Assembly: GCA_001404055.1 (NCBI GenBank)
Contig: CXTY01000014.1
Coordinates: 663,824 to 727,823 of the forward strand
Direction: 5' to 3'
DNA length: 64,000 nt
Source: Roseibium album
GTDB lineage: Bacteria > Pseudomonadota > Alphaproteobacteria > Rhizobiales > Stappiaceae
Below are positions 24,567 to 33,624 of this stretch, piece after piece. Within the stretch, counting starts at the first letter, position 1. Every line of letters begins with the position of its first letter. The notes below the pieces were generated by a model, which worked only from the letters and a program-made list of their open reading frames with translations, was not told where the DNA came from and ran no database searches. A program made the position numbers and the translations under genes.

Positions 24567-25142
24567 CTATAGCGTGTCCTGATCGATGTCATTGAGCCAG
24601 GAGACGATCTGGCGCACTTCCCTTTGAACGAACGTCTCGTCCTTGAAAGTCTGGGCCAGGGTTGCGACACCCTGGCTCCAGCTGAGAACATGCAGCGCAT
24701 GCTCATCGGCAAAATCTACACAACCGAGCTCTTCGAATTGCCGTGTCAGCCAGTCCCGAAACAGTGCCATGATCTTATTGGCCTTTTCCTTGGATGCGTG
24801 ATCGAGCTTGGTGAGTTCTGCAGTCAGCGTCCCGACCGGACAGCCATAGGCCATGATCTTCGCCTGATTGACGATCACTATCTTGATAAAGCACTCGATG
24901 CGGCTGGCAGGACTTTCTGCTGTTTGATCCCAGGAGGCGAGAAGCTTCTCGCGATCGTCAAGCCTCTTGCCAATCACCGCATCGAGGATCTCGTCCTTGG
25001 ACTTGAAGTGATAATAGAAATTGCCGCGTGATATTTTCACCGCTGCGGCAATGTCCGCAAAGGACGTTTGCGAAAATCCGCCGCTATAAAACAGATCGTC
25101 TGCCGCATCGACGATTTGCCGTCGTGTTGTCTTGGCTGCCAT
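24567..25142 (-). CDS. TetR/AcrR-family repressor
   Basis: A 191-residue regulator with the N-terminal TetR helix-turn-helix (RQIVDAADDLFYSGGFSQTSFADIAAAVKISRGNFYYHFKSKDEIL) and a C-terminal ligand-binding helical domain of the YcdC/AcrR kind. Start at MAAKTTRR; two extra codons upstream are possible. It is upstream of the YciI gene. Two tandem palindromes about 50 and 75 bases upstream of its start are probably its operators, which implies autoregulation and control of YciI. Confidence 0.85.
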   Translation of the reverse strand: MAAKTTRRQIVDAADDLFYSGGFSQTSFADIAAAVKISRGNFYYHFKSKDEILDAVIGKRLDDREKLLASWDQTAESPASRIECFIKIVIVNQAKIMAYGCPVGTLTAELTKLDHASKEKANKIMALFRDWLTRQFEELGCVDFADEHALHVLSWSQGVATLAQTFKDETFVQREVRQIVSWLNDIDQDTL

Positions 25143-25190
25143 TATCAAATCCGAAAATGTTACGTGTCAGTGGGGTCAATCCTCCGCCTC

Positions 25191-25232
25191 TAGGACAAAT
25201 GACCTAATTCACAATTAGGACAATTGCCCTAA
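25191..25232. promoter_or_regulatory. Tandem TetR operators
   Basis: TAGGACAAATGACCTA at 25191-25206 and TTAGGACAATTGCCCTAA at 25215-25232 are near-perfect palindromes whose centres are 25 bases apart. They share TAGGACAA and CCTAA. Their place upstream of the TetR gene and mutual similarity suggest cooperative binding by two repressor dimers. Confidence 0.65.
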
Positions 25233-25335
25233 TTCGTCAACATCCTTGTTTGAGGTCTATCGATGTCCTGGGTGCGGGCGATCGATGGCACTGGTTTCAT
25301 GCAAATCGCGTAGAGCAAAAACGATCCGCACCTCA

Positions 25336-25398
25336 CTTCACACCAATGTGAAGCGCTGCCGCACCCTCTCCTGACACTCCCCTGTCAGGAGGGATTTT
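25336..25398 (+). ncRNA. Candidate small RNA or structured egtB leader
   Basis: Two perfect hairpins lie in a 550-base region with no gene: CTTCACA-ccaa-TGTGAAG at 25336-25353, and CTCCTGACA-ctcccc-TGTCAGGAG at 25368-25391, the latter followed by GGATTTTC. The second loop is C-rich (CTCCCC), resembling the anti-Shine-Dalgarno loops of alphaproteobacterial small RNAs. It could be a short RNA ended by the second hairpin, or a leader of egtB, whose start is 300 bases away. No promoter is certain. Confidence 0.35.
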
Positions 25399-25694
25399 CT
25401 ATGTTCGCGTATCGAATTCAAACGAAGCCGAAGGACCCGAGGCCCATAATTCCCAAAAGAAACAAAAACTTGCCGACTTTTCATCACAATTATACATATA
25501 TGTGGATTTTTAATCTCTATGATTATTTTAATAAACAAACAAAGTTTCCAAGCTTCAATGGCGCATTTATGCACCGGGGCGGTGCAAATCCCGCCGTTGG
25601 AATTCCTCGATCCATGCCTACTTTCAACCTGCTTGGCGGCACTAGCGAACCCCGCAAGAGGCGATGCGGGCTTCATCTGTGTGGAGGGAAATTG

Positions 25695-26960
25695 ATGACA
25701 AATATAGACGGGCAGGTAGAACCTGCGTCCGGTTTGGAGGCATTGGACCTCTTTGACCTGACAAGAGCGCAATCCCTTTCGCTCACCACACCTTTAAATG
25801 ACGAGGACATGGGTCTTCAGTCCATGGAAGACGCCAGCCCACCGAAATGGCACCTGGCACACACCACCTGGTTTTTCGAAGAGTTTATTTTGAAGCCTTC
25901 TCTGCCGGGCTACCAGCCGATTGATGAGCGGTTTTCAGTACTCTTCAATTCCTATTATGTGCAGGCCGGGCCCAGGCACACACGATCCAAGCGAGGCCTG
26001 CTTTCGCGGCCAACAGTGCCTGAGGTCCTGAACTATCGGGCATATGTCGAAGAGGCCTTGCGCGAAGGTGTTTCCAGGAATGCGATCGCCCTCGATCAGG
26101 ACCAGCTTGATGCCCTGATCACAATGGGCTGCCACCACGAAATGCAGCACCAGGAACTCCTCGTCACCGACCTTCTGCACGCCTTTTCCTATAGCCCCCT
26201 GCTTCCAGCCTATGTCGATCCGAAACCGATTGGCGTAAACGCACGTTCAAATACCAGTTGGACCACACACGACGTTGGGCTTGTGGAGATCGGACATGAG
26301 GGTGATGGTTTCGCCTATGACTGCGAAGGGCCGCGCCACAAGGTTTGGCTTGATCCCTACAAACTTGCTGACCAGCTCGTGACCAATGGCGATTGGATCG
26401 CGTTCATGGATGAAGGCGGTTACGAAACACCAACACTCTGGCTCATGGAAGGTTGGGCCGTACGCGAGGAAAACGACTGGGACACACCGCTATATTGGTG
26501 GAAGCAGGACGGCGTGTGGTGGACTTACACGCTTCAGGGCCCCCGCCCGGTTGATCTTGCAGCGCCTGTTGTACACGTGAGTTACTTCGAAGCAGATGCT
26601 TACGCGCGGTGGGCCGGTCATCGATTGCCAACAGAAGCGGAATGGGAAGCGGCGGCTGAACCAACCGAAATCGACGGCAACTTTCTGGAAACCGGTACAT
26701 TCATGCCGCTCGGAGGAAAACCGAGCCTTTGGGGAGATGTCTGGCAGTGGACCAGCAGTTCATTTTCCCCCTACCCCGGCTTCACGCCGCCTGAGGGCGC
26801 AATTGGTGAATACAACGGCAAATTCATGGTGAACCAGATGGTGCTGCGCGGTGGTTCCTGCGCAACCCCGAAGCTTCAGATGCGTTCTTCCTATCGAACC
26901 TTTTTCTATCCGCATCAGCGTTGGCAGATGCTTGGCCTCAGATTGGCAGCAAACCTATGA
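25695..26960 (+). CDS. egtB: Ergothioneine synthase EgtB (iron-dependent sulfoxide synthase)
   Basis: A 421-residue enzyme that links a cysteine or gamma-glutamylcysteine sulfur to C2 of hercynine using Fe(II) and oxygen. The N-terminal DinB-like domain holds the iron site: H53 and H56 in KWHLAHTTWF and the HHEMQHQE helix around residues 147-152. The C-terminal half is the formylglycine-generating-enzyme-like fold, with GPRHKVWLDPYKLADQLVTN, RLPTEAEWEAA and VLRGGSC. I chose ATG 25695 with GGAGGGAA upstream; the frame stays open another 98 codons but that part is AT-rich and unlike the family. It overlaps egtD by four bases. Confidence 0.92.
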   Translation: MTNIDGQVEPASGLEALDLFDLTRAQSLSLTTPLNDEDMGLQSMEDASPPKWHLAHTTWFFEEFILKPSLPGYQPIDERFSVLFNSYYVQAGPRHTRSKRGLLSRPTVPEVLNYRAYVEEALREGVSRNAIALDQDQLDALITMGCHHEMQHQELLVTDLLHAFSYSPLLPAYVDPKPIGVNARSNTSWTTHDVGLVEIGHEGDGFAYDCEGPRHKVWLDPYKLADQLVTNGDWIAFMDEGGYETPTLWLMEGWAVREENDWDTPLYWWKQDGVWWTYTLQGPRPVDLAAPVVHVSYFEADAYARWAGHRLPTEAEWEAAAEPTEIDGNFLETGTFMPLGGKPSLWGDVWQWTSSSFSPYPGFTPPEGAIGEYNGKFMVNQMVLRGGSCATPKLQMRSSYRTFFYPHQRWQMLGLRLAANL

Positions 26961-27904
26961 CCAAACATGTTCTTCCTGTGAAACCAGACGACGCATTTAA
27001 GTCGGAGATTCTTGCCGGTCTGAACGCCTGGCAGAAAAAAATCAGCAGCAAATGGCTCTATGACGATGTCGGATCGCATCTGTTTGAGGCGATCACCGAG
27101 CTCGACGCCTATTACCCGACACGCACCGAACTTGGCATATTGGAAAAAAATGCGCGGAAGTATTCACGACTTCCGGGCGCACGCGGCGCGATGGTCGAAC
27201 TCGGCAGCGGCTCCAGCCGTAAGACAAACCTGTTACTTGATGCCTGCCCCGATCTTTCGGTCTATATGCCGATCGACATCTCGACCAATCATCTAAGGGA
27301 AGCTGCGGACCGCATCAGGCGTGCCCACCCTTCGCTTGCAGTCATCCCGGTTGCGGCTGATTTCACCCAACCCCTCGGTCAACTGCCATTGTTGCCGGAG
27401 CTACCCGTGCTGGTTTTCTTCCCCGGGTCAACGATTGGCAACTTCGAAAAATCAGAAGCAGCACAGCTTTTGAAGAACATCCGTACTGCCATGCCCGATG
27501 CCACGATGATTATCGGCGTGGACCGGCCAAAGGACGAGAAGACGCTTGTCAAAGCATATGACGATCCAGCGGGTGTGACAGCGGCATTTAACCAGAACCT
27601 CATGCAACGCATGAACCGGGAACTGGAGGCAAACTTTGACCTGTCGTCGTTTGCACACAAGGCAATCTGGAACGCCGAGGAAAGCCGTATCGAGATGCAT
27701 CTTGAAAGCCTGTGCGACCAGGCAGTTTCGGTGGCCGGTGAACCCGTTAACTTCTTGAAGGGTGAAACGATTCACACGGAAAACTCGCACAAGTATTCCG
27801 AAGAGGCCTTTGCCGAAATCGCCAACGAAGGTGGCTGGCGGGTATTGGATCAGGACAGCGACAAGAAGGGACTGTTCTCGGTCTACACCTTGAAGGCCGT
27901 TTAG
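26957..27904 (+). CDS. egtD: L-histidine N-alpha-methyltransferase EgtD
   Basis: A 315-residue SAM-dependent enzyme that trimethylates histidine to hercynine, the first step of ergothioneine synthesis. It has the EgtD opening ILAGLNAWQKKISSKWLYDDVGSHLFEAIT, the YYPTRTELGIL substrate pocket, the SAM-binding VELGSGSSRKT and the FFPGSTIGNFE stretch. ATG 26957 overlaps the egtB stop by four bases (ATGA), so the two are coupled. The other genes egtA, egtC and egtE are not adjacent; many alphaproteobacteria make ergothioneine with a two-gene set. Confidence 0.93.
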   Translation: MTKHVLPVKPDDAFKSEILAGLNAWQKKISSKWLYDDVGSHLFEAITELDAYYPTRTELGILEKNARKYSRLPGARGAMVELGSGSSRKTNLLLDACPDLSVYMPIDISTNHLREAADRIRRAHPSLAVIPVAADFTQPLGQLPLLPELPVLVFFPGSTIGNFEKSEAAQLLKNIRTAMPDATMIIGVDRPKDEKTLVKAYDDPAGVTAAFNQNLMQRMNRELEANFDLSSFAHKAIWNAEESRIEMHLESLCDQAVSVAGEPVNFLKGETIHTENSHKYSEEAFAEIANEGGWRVLDQDSDKKGLFSVYTLKAV

Positions 27905-27962
27905 TTCCCGTCCAGGAAATTCGTTCCTTCTAAGACAAGCCGCATGTCAATAATTCAGAGCT

Positions 27963-28015
27963 GCCCCGGGCGCGCGCCGGGGCCAGTTCCCACTGATCCC
28001 GGATCAAGTCCGGGA
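27963..28015. repeat. REP-like hairpins between egtD and LysE gene
   Basis: GCCCCGG-gcgcgcg-CCGGGGC at 27963-27983 and TCCCGGA-tcaag-TCCGGGA at 27997-28015. The second has the five-base TCAAG loop of the mirrored elements at 19271 and 24087. Lying between two convergent genes, these hairpins may also act as a bidirectional terminator. Confidence 0.55.
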
Positions 28016-28038
28016 CTGCAGGCATTTTTTCCGGCTAC

Positions 28039-28665
28039 CTAGCGTTCTGCCACCGCCAACCTTACAGCCAAGCCTACAAATACCAGTCCTGCCAAGCGGT
28101 TAAGCCAGATCTGCGCTTTTGGTGAGCGCTTCAAAAATGAACCAAGCACCCCGCCTCCCAACGCAACTCCGCCGAACACCAGAATTGTCGCCAAAATAAA
28201 GAACGCGCCGAACATGAGGATCTGAAGTGGAACGGCCCCTCTTGCCGGGTCTGCGAATTGCGGCAAGAAGGCCAGAAAGAAGATCGCAACTTTTGGATTG
28301 GTCACATTCATCACGATCCCACGCCGGTAGAGCGCCCGCATCGACAAGGCCGGACCATTTTTGCCTGGAAGTGCGGTCTCTCCTGCCCGGAAAGCCTGGA
28401 ACGCGAGATAAAGCAAATACGCCGCTCCCACGAATTTAAGGAGCGTGAATGCAAGTTCCGAAGTCTGGAAAATTGCGGCAACGCCGAGAGCGACCGCGAC
28501 GCTATGAACGATCAACCCCGTACACAGTCCCAGTGTGACGACGAAACCCGCAAGTCGTCCATAAAGAGCAGACTGGGTCAGCACAAAGATGTTGTCCGGA
28601 CCGGGCGCCAGACCAAGTGCGATTGCCGCGACAAAGAAAACGGTAAGAACATCAAACGGAATCAA
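28039..28665 (-). CDS. LysE/RhtB-family amino acid exporter
   Basis: A 208-residue membrane protein with about six helices. The LysE family signature is clear near the N-terminus (ALGLAPGPDNIFVLTQSALYGRLAGF), followed by FVGAAYLLYLAFQAFR and NVTNPKVAIFFLAFLPQF, which carries the NPK motif. It exports an amino acid or a derivative by proton antiport. It is divergent from the RpiR gene and convergent with egtD. Substrate cannot be read from sequence; export of a thiol amino acid is only a possibility. Confidence 0.87.
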   Translation of the reverse strand: MIPFDVLTVFFVAAIALGLAPGPDNIFVLTQSALYGRLAGFVVTLGLCTGLIVHSVAVALGVAAIFQTSELAFTLLKFVGAAYLLYLAFQAFRAGETALPGKNGPALSMRALYRRGIVMNVTNPKVAIFFLAFLPQFADPARGAVPLQILMFGAFFILATILVFGGVALGGGVLGSFLKRSPKAQIWLNRLAGLVFVGLAVRLAVAER

Positions 28666-28848
28666 GACAGGCTCTCCATTAGGTATAGCGAGGTTTGGGC
28701 AATGCGCCTTTCAAGGTCAAGCGCTAACGGCGGTTTGTGTGCGCATGCGTGCCGAATTACCGTGTCCAGTTTTTGAAAACCGATGTTCATTTTTACGGAC
28801 AAAACAGCCGGAAATATCGCCCGACGAACGCTGCGTAAAAAATTCCGA

Positions 28849-28862
28849 GAAACATTTGTTTC
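28849..28862. promoter_or_regulatory. Candidate RpiR operator
   Basis: GAAACATTTGTTTC is a palindrome of two six-base arms around two bases. A half-site copy ACAAATGAAAC lies 20 bases further right, just before the RpiR ATG. It sits in the divergent region between the LysE and RpiR genes and suits an RpiR dimer. Confidence 0.5.
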
Positions 28863-28902
28863 ATAAATTGACATTGTAAAAAACAAATGAAACAGTAGCC
28901 GC

Positions 28903-29772
28903 ATGAAAAGCAATTCGCCGCCCCAGATCAGGAACGCGATCTCGGCGCACTATGCCGAGTTGAGCGATACCCTGCGTATCGCGGCGGACTATATTGCTGA
29001 AAATCAAGTAGAAATTGCGACCCGGAGTCTAAGGTCTGTAGCGTCTGCCAGCGGCGTTTCGCCTGCCAGCTACACAAGGCTGGCACGCGCAATTGGTTTC
29101 GCAGATTATGAAACTCTGAGAGAACAAGCCAGAACCGAGATTACGCGTCGCGGAAAAGACAGTCTTCAGGATAGGGCGAGACGATTGCGCTCTGATCCGA
29201 ACCAGCCGTTGTTGCCGCGTCAGGTGTCGGCCTGCATCAACAACATCAGGGCGCTGACCGACGAAATCGACCCGGAGATGCTGGACGAAGCCGTCGACTG
29301 CCTTGCCAATTCACGGAAAATCGTCCTGATCGGTGCATTGGCATCGGCTGGTTTTACCGATTATTTCGCGTATCTGGCAAAGTGGTTTGATGATCGCTGG
29401 GTCGTCGCCGGCCGCAATGGTGCAACCTTGGGCAGCACGCTGGCTGGCGTGGACTCCCAGGATACCGTACTCGTCATTTCAAAACATCCTTATGCACACC
29501 GCTCGGTGCGCTCGGCGGAGGTCGCGGCCGCCAGTGGTGCAAAAGTGATCGTGCTGACAGACAGTCACGCTTTTCCAGGTTTGCAATACGCTGACTTTCT
29601 CTTCATCCAACGTACTGAAAGTCCACACTTTTTTTCGTCTTACGCAGCCACGCTTGTGCTTATAGAAACCATCACAGGCATGCTGGTTGCGCGAGCCGGG
29701 TCCGAAGCGGAAGCCCGGATCCAAGAGGTCGACAAGCACAATCGCTTGCTCGATGAGTTTGAAAATGTCTAG
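28903..29772 (+). CDS. MurR/RpiR-family regulator
   Basis: A 289-residue regulator with an N-terminal RpiR helix-turn-helix (ADYIAENQVEIATRSLRSVASASGVSPASYTRLARAIGF) and a C-terminal SIS domain, which binds phosphosugars or related ligands (ILIGALASAGFTDYFAYLAK, DTVLVISKHPYAHRSV). The SIS domain shows TLGSTL rather than the common serine-rich loop. It precedes a TAXI-type TRAP transporter by about 50 bases and probably controls it. Confidence 0.85.
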   Translation: MKSNSPPQIRNAISAHYAELSDTLRIAADYIAENQVEIATRSLRSVASASGVSPASYTRLARAIGFADYETLREQARTEITRRGKDSLQDRARRLRSDPNQPLLPRQVSACINNIRALTDEIDPEMLDEAVDCLANSRKIVLIGALASAGFTDYFAYLAKWFDDRWVVAGRNGATLGSTLAGVDSQDTVLVISKHPYAHRSVRSAEVAAASGAKVIVLTDSHAFPGLQYADFLFIQRTESPHFFSSYAATLVLIETITGMLVARAGSEAEARIQEVDKHNRLLDEFENV

Positions 29773-29823
29773 TGTATCAAAAGCACTGGATTGATAAATT
29801 TAACAAGAGGGAAGCCTAGTCAA

Positions 29824-30792
29824 ATGATGATGAAACTGAACCTAGCCGGCGCCGTTCTGGCGACCAGCATAGCTTTCACAGGCGCAGCAACCGCGGAACA
29901 ATTCATCACCATCGGCACAGGTGGTGTAACCGGTGTTTATTATCCGACCGGTGGCGCTATTTGCCGTTTGGTCAACAAAGGCCGCAAGGATCACGGCATC
30001 CGTTGCTCGGTGGAGTCCACCGGTGGCTCTGTCTACAACATCAACACCGTTCGCGAAGGCGAACTGGAATTTGGTGTTGCACAGTCCGATTGGCAGTATC
30101 ACGCGTATAACGGAACTTCCAAATTTGAAGACAAAGGCAAGTTTGAAGACCTCCGCGCAGTGTTCTCCGTGCATCCTGAGCCGTTCACTGTTGTTGCGCG
30201 TGCCGATTCTGGCGTCAAAAACTTCGCAGACCTGAAGGGTAAGCGCGTCAACATCGGCAACCCTGGCTCCGGTCAGCGCGGCACGATGGAAGTTCTGGTC
30301 GAAGCACTTGGCTGGACCATGGATGACTTTGCTCTGGCAACCGAGCTGAAGGCAGCTGAACAGTCTGCAGCACTCTGCGATAACCAGATTGATGCGATGG
30401 TTTACACTGTTGGTCACCCGTCAGGTTCCATCCAGGAAGCAACGACAGCATGTGACTCCGTACTGGTGACCGTTGACGGCGATGCTGTTTCCAAACTGAT
30501 CGACGACAACAGCTACTACCGGACGGCTACTATCCCGGGCGGCATGTACCGCGGCAACGATGCTGACACCAACACCTTCGGCGTTGGCGCAACTTTCATC
30601 ACGTCCGCCAAGGTTCCTGAGGAAACTGTTTACGTACTCGTCAAATCAGTCTTTGAAAACTTCGATGCATTCAAGAAACTGCATCCTGCGTTTGCAAACC
30701 TGAAGCCGGAAGAAATGGCTGCTGACGGCCTGTCCGCACCGCTGCATCCGGGTGCTGCGAAGTACTACAAAGAAAAGGGCTGGATTAACTAA
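29824..30792 (+). CDS. TAXI-family TRAP transporter substrate-binding protein
   Basis: A 322-residue periplasmic binding protein of the TAXI subfamily. Signal peptide cleaves after ATAEQF region; mature protein starts [25 protein letters not shown], the family hallmark, followed by [30 protein letters not shown]. Members bind glutamate, glutarate or other acids. Three successive ATG codons begin at 29824 behind AGAGGG. It works with the fused permease downstream. A strong hairpin between the two genes probably sets a higher level for the binding protein. Confidence 0.9.
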   Translation: MMMKLNLAGAVLATSIAFTGAATAEQFITIGTGGVTGVYYPTGGAICRLVNKGRKDHGIRCSVESTGGSVYNINTVREGELEFGVAQSDWQYHAYNGTSKFEDKGKFEDLRAVFSVHPEPFTVVARADSGVKNFADLKGKRVNIGNPGSGQRGTMEVLVEALGWTMDDFALATELKAAEQSAALCDNQIDAMVYTVGHPSGSIQEATTACDSVLVTVDGDAVSKLIDDNSYYRTATIPGGMYRGNDADTNTFGVGATFITSAKVPEETVYVLVKSVFENFDAFKKLHPAFANLKPEEMAADGLSAPLHPGAAKYYKEKGWIN

Positions 30793-30811
30793 TCCATCGT
30801 CCTCAGACTTT

Positions 30812-30837
30812 CGGGTCCGGAGTTTTCTCCGGACCCG
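30812..30837 (+). terminator. Attenuating hairpin between TAXI genes
   Basis: CGGGTCCGGAG and CTCCGGACCCG pair perfectly around TTTT and are followed by TTCTTTA. It is a partial terminator or 3'-stabilising hairpin after the binding-protein gene, as is common in transporter operons. Confidence 0.75.
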
Positions 30838-30987
30838 TTCTTTAGCGTCAAACCATTCTGCTTCGCAGGGTGCCGACGCTCTCCAACACTTCTTGATCTT
30901 TGTCCGAGGCGGTCAGCAGGCCTCTCTGGGCCATAGTTGACACAGCACCGGCGCTGCACACAAGCCGGAAAACCGGGGGGATTTTCC

Positions 30988-33624
30988 ATGACTGAAACGA
31001 ACCAGCCAAACGGACAAGCGGCTGGACAAGGACTTTCTGAAGAAGAACTTCAGGAACTCGTCGCCGCATCAGATTCCGGATCCAGGAATCCTGCCGGCCC
31101 AGTCGGGGTCTTTCTTGCTGCTGTCGCACTAACCTGGTCGATTTTTCAGGTCGTTCTCGCCTCTCCGATTTCCAACTACGTATTGCCCGGGGACTTGATT
31201 AACAACAGCCGCCAGTTTCATTTGGCGTTTGCGATGTTCCTGGCCTTCATGGCCTATCCAGCCCTCAAGAGTAGCCCTAGGCACCACATTCCCATTCAGG
31301 ACTGGGGTTTGGCTATCTTTGGCGCATTCATCGCGCTTTACGGATTTTTCTTTTACGACAAGATCGTCGATGCTGGCGGACTTGCCGACAATACTGACAA
31401 GTGGTTCGCCCTTGCGGGTGTCATAGTTCTTTTCGAGGCCGCGCGTAGAGCGCTTGGCCCGGCAATGGCCACAGTCGCCACCATCTTTTTGCTCTACGTC
31501 TTTTTTGGATCCTCAGAATGGGTCCCCGAAGTCATCCGCTGGAAAGGCGCATCTCTGAAAAAAGCGATGAGCCACATGTGGATCACTTCCGAAGGCGTGT
31601 TTGGTATCGCCCTTGGTGTGTCGACGAAGTTCGTCTTCCTGTTCGTTCTCTTTGGTGCACTGCTGGATAAGGCCGGTGCCGGAAACTACTTCATCAAGAT
31701 GGCCTTCGGTGCGCTTGGTCACCTGAAGGGTGGCCCCGCGAAGGCTGCGGTTGTCGGTTCAGCTGCAACTGGTTTGATTTCTGGTTCCTCGATCGCAAAC
31801 GTGGTCACAACCGGTACATTCACTATTCCGCTGATGAAACGCGTCGGATTTTCCTCCGAACAAGCCGGTTCGGTAGAAGTGGCATCCTCCGTCAATGGTC
31901 AGATCATGCCGCCCGTCATGGGTGCTGCGGCCTTCCTGATGGTCGAATATGTTGGCATTTCGTATGTCGAGGTAATCACCCACGCCTTCCTGCCAGCGGT
32001 TATTTCCTATATCGCGCTGGTGTACATCGTTCACCTTGAGGCGATTAAACGGAATATGCCCGTGATTGGGCACAAGGCCGTATCGACGATGCGAACCATC
32101 CTCGAAATGTTTGCCTTCTTTGCTGGCTTTGCGGCGCTCTGTTACCTGGTCCAATATCCTGTTGGCTGGATTGTCGCATTGGTTCCCGAAGGCGCCGGCT
32201 GGGTTCTTGCCGCCTTGATCGTGGCTATTTACGTCGCCTTTTTGAAGCTGGCGGCGAGCGTTGACGATCTTCATCCGGACGACCCGAATGCGAAGGAAAT
32301 CCAACTTCCGGAAATTTCGGTAATCTACAAGGCCGGGCTGCACTACATGCTGCCGATCATCGTGCTGGTCTACTTCCTGATGATCGAACAGAAATCACCA
32401 GGTCTGTCCGCCTTCTGGGCCACTGCCCTGTTGTTTGTCATCCTGATCACCCAGCGCCCGATCAAGGCGATCTTCCGTGGTGAAAGCGAGATGGCCGAAT
32501 CCTTCAAGGAAGGCCTTAACGATCTTACCCACGGCATGATCGATGGTGCCCGCAACATGATCGGTATCGGCCTCGCGACCGCGACAGCCGGTGTGATCGT
32601 TGGCACCGTAACGTTGACAGGTATCGGCCAGGTCATGGCTGATCTCGTTGAGTTTGTTTCTGGCGGAAATCTGGTGCTGATGTTGATATTTGTCGGCATA
32701 CTGTCCCTCATTCTCGGTATGGGACTGCCAACAACGGCCAACTATATTGTGGTGTCATCGCTCATGGCAGGTGTCGTGGTTGAGCTTGGTGCTCAGTCAG
32801 GCCTGATCGTGCCGTTGATTGCCGTTCACCTGTTTGTCTTCTACTTTGGAATAATGGCGGATGTGACGCCTCCTGTGGGGCTAGCCTCCTTTGCCGCCGC
32901 GGCGGTCTCGGGCGGTGATGCAATCAAGACAGGCTTCATTGCATTCTTCTATTCGCTGCGCACCGTGGCCCTGCCATTCGTGTTCATCTTCAACACCGAT
33001 CTTCTGTTGATCGACGTGACCTGGTTCCAGGGTATTCTCGTGGCCATTGTCGCGACGATAGCCATATTGGCATTTACCGCGGGAACGATGGGGCACTTCA
33101 TTACCAAGAGTCGCATCTATGAAAGCGTCGCACTGGTACTGATCGCCTTCATTCTGTTCCGTCCGGACTTCTTCATGAACCGGATCCAGCCTCCGTTTGA
33201 GGCGGTGCAACCTGCAGAGTTGACGCAGGCTGTCGGGGACGTCCCTGCCGGGAACGAAATCCGCGTCACTGTCAGCGGACCGGACTTCGATACTGGTAAT
33301 ACGAAAGATACAACGATCGTATTGACCCCTGGGGCGGAAACCGGTGGTGAAGCCAGACTTTCAGCCATAGGACTGGCGCTTCTCGATGAAGGCGGCGTCG
33401 TGAAGATGGAGGAGCCGTTCCCTGGTACGCCTTATTTCGAAAAACTGGGATCCTTCGACTTTTATTCAGATGAGCCGGTCGTGGTGAAATCAGCGGAAAT
33501 TAAAGCCGATCAGCTGCCCAAGGAATTGATCTACATACCGGGCCTGATCCTCTTGATCCTGGTCTATCTGCTACAGCGCAGCCGTGCTGGCCGAATTGGC
33601 CGTGAAGAAGGAGTACCGGCATGA
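30988..33624 (+). CDS. TAXI-type TRAP transporter fused permease (DctQ-DctM)
   Basis: An 878-residue multi-spanning protein in which the small and large TRAP subunits are fused, as usual for the TAXI subfamily. The DctM part has ATGLISGSSIANVVTTGTFTIPLMKR, the GQIMPPVMGAAAFLM pore loop and LGMGLPTTANYIVVSSLMAG. Near the C-terminus a soluble stretch of about 110 residues (from FEAVQPAEL to ELIYIP) sits between the last two membrane segments. ATG 30988 follows CCGGGGGG. The gene overlaps the UspA gene by four bases. Confidence 0.9.
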   Translation: MTETNQPNGQAAGQGLSEEELQELVAASDSGSRNPAGPVGVFLAAVALTWSIFQVVLASPISNYVLPGDLINNSRQFHLAFAMFLAFMAYPALKSSPRHHIPIQDWGLAIFGAFIALYGFFFYDKIVDAGGLADNTDKWFALAGVIVLFEAARRALGPAMATVATIFLLYVFFGSSEWVPEVIRWKGASLKKAMSHMWITSEGVFGIALGVSTKFVFLFVLFGALLDKAGAGNYFIKMAFGALGHLKGGPAKAAVVGSAATGLISGSSIANVVTTGTFTIPLMKRVGFSSEQAGSVEVASSVNGQIMPPVMGAAAFLMVEYVGISYVEVITHAFLPAVISYIALVYIVHLEAIKRNMPVIGHKAVSTMRTILEMFAFFAGFAALCYLVQYPVGWIVALVPEGAGWVLAALIVAIYVAFLKLAASVDDLHPDDPNAKEIQLPEISVIYKAGLHYMLPIIVLVYFLMIEQKSPGLSAFWATALLFVILITQRPIKAIFRGESEMAESFKEGLNDLTHGMIDGARNMIGIGLATATAGVIVGTVTLTGIGQVMADLVEFVSGGNLVLMLIFVGILSLILGMGLPTTANYIVVSSLMAGVVVELGAQSGLIVPLIAVHLFVFYFGIMADVTPPVGLASFAAAAVSGGDAIKTGFIAFFYSLRTVALPFVFIFNTDLLLIDVTWFQGILVAIVATIAILAFTAGTMGHFITKSRIYESVALVLIAFILFRPDFFMNRIQPPFEAVQPAELTQAVGDVPAGNEIRVTVSGPDFDTGNTKDTTIVLTPGAETGGEARLSAIGLALLDEGGVVKMEEPFPGTPYFEKLGSFDFYSDEPVVVKSAEIKADQLPKELIYIPGLILLILVYLLQRSRAGRIGREEGVPA

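Noticed and set aside
25401..25694. 98-codon extension of the egtB frame towards the left
   Set aside because: AT-rich and without similarity to the EgtB fold; the ATG at 25695 has a ribosome site and gives the usual length.
28662..28913. 83-codon minus-strand frame in the LysE/RpiR divergent region
   Set aside because: It covers the operator region and the RpiR start, and lacks a ribosome site; the LysE start at 28665 is better supported.
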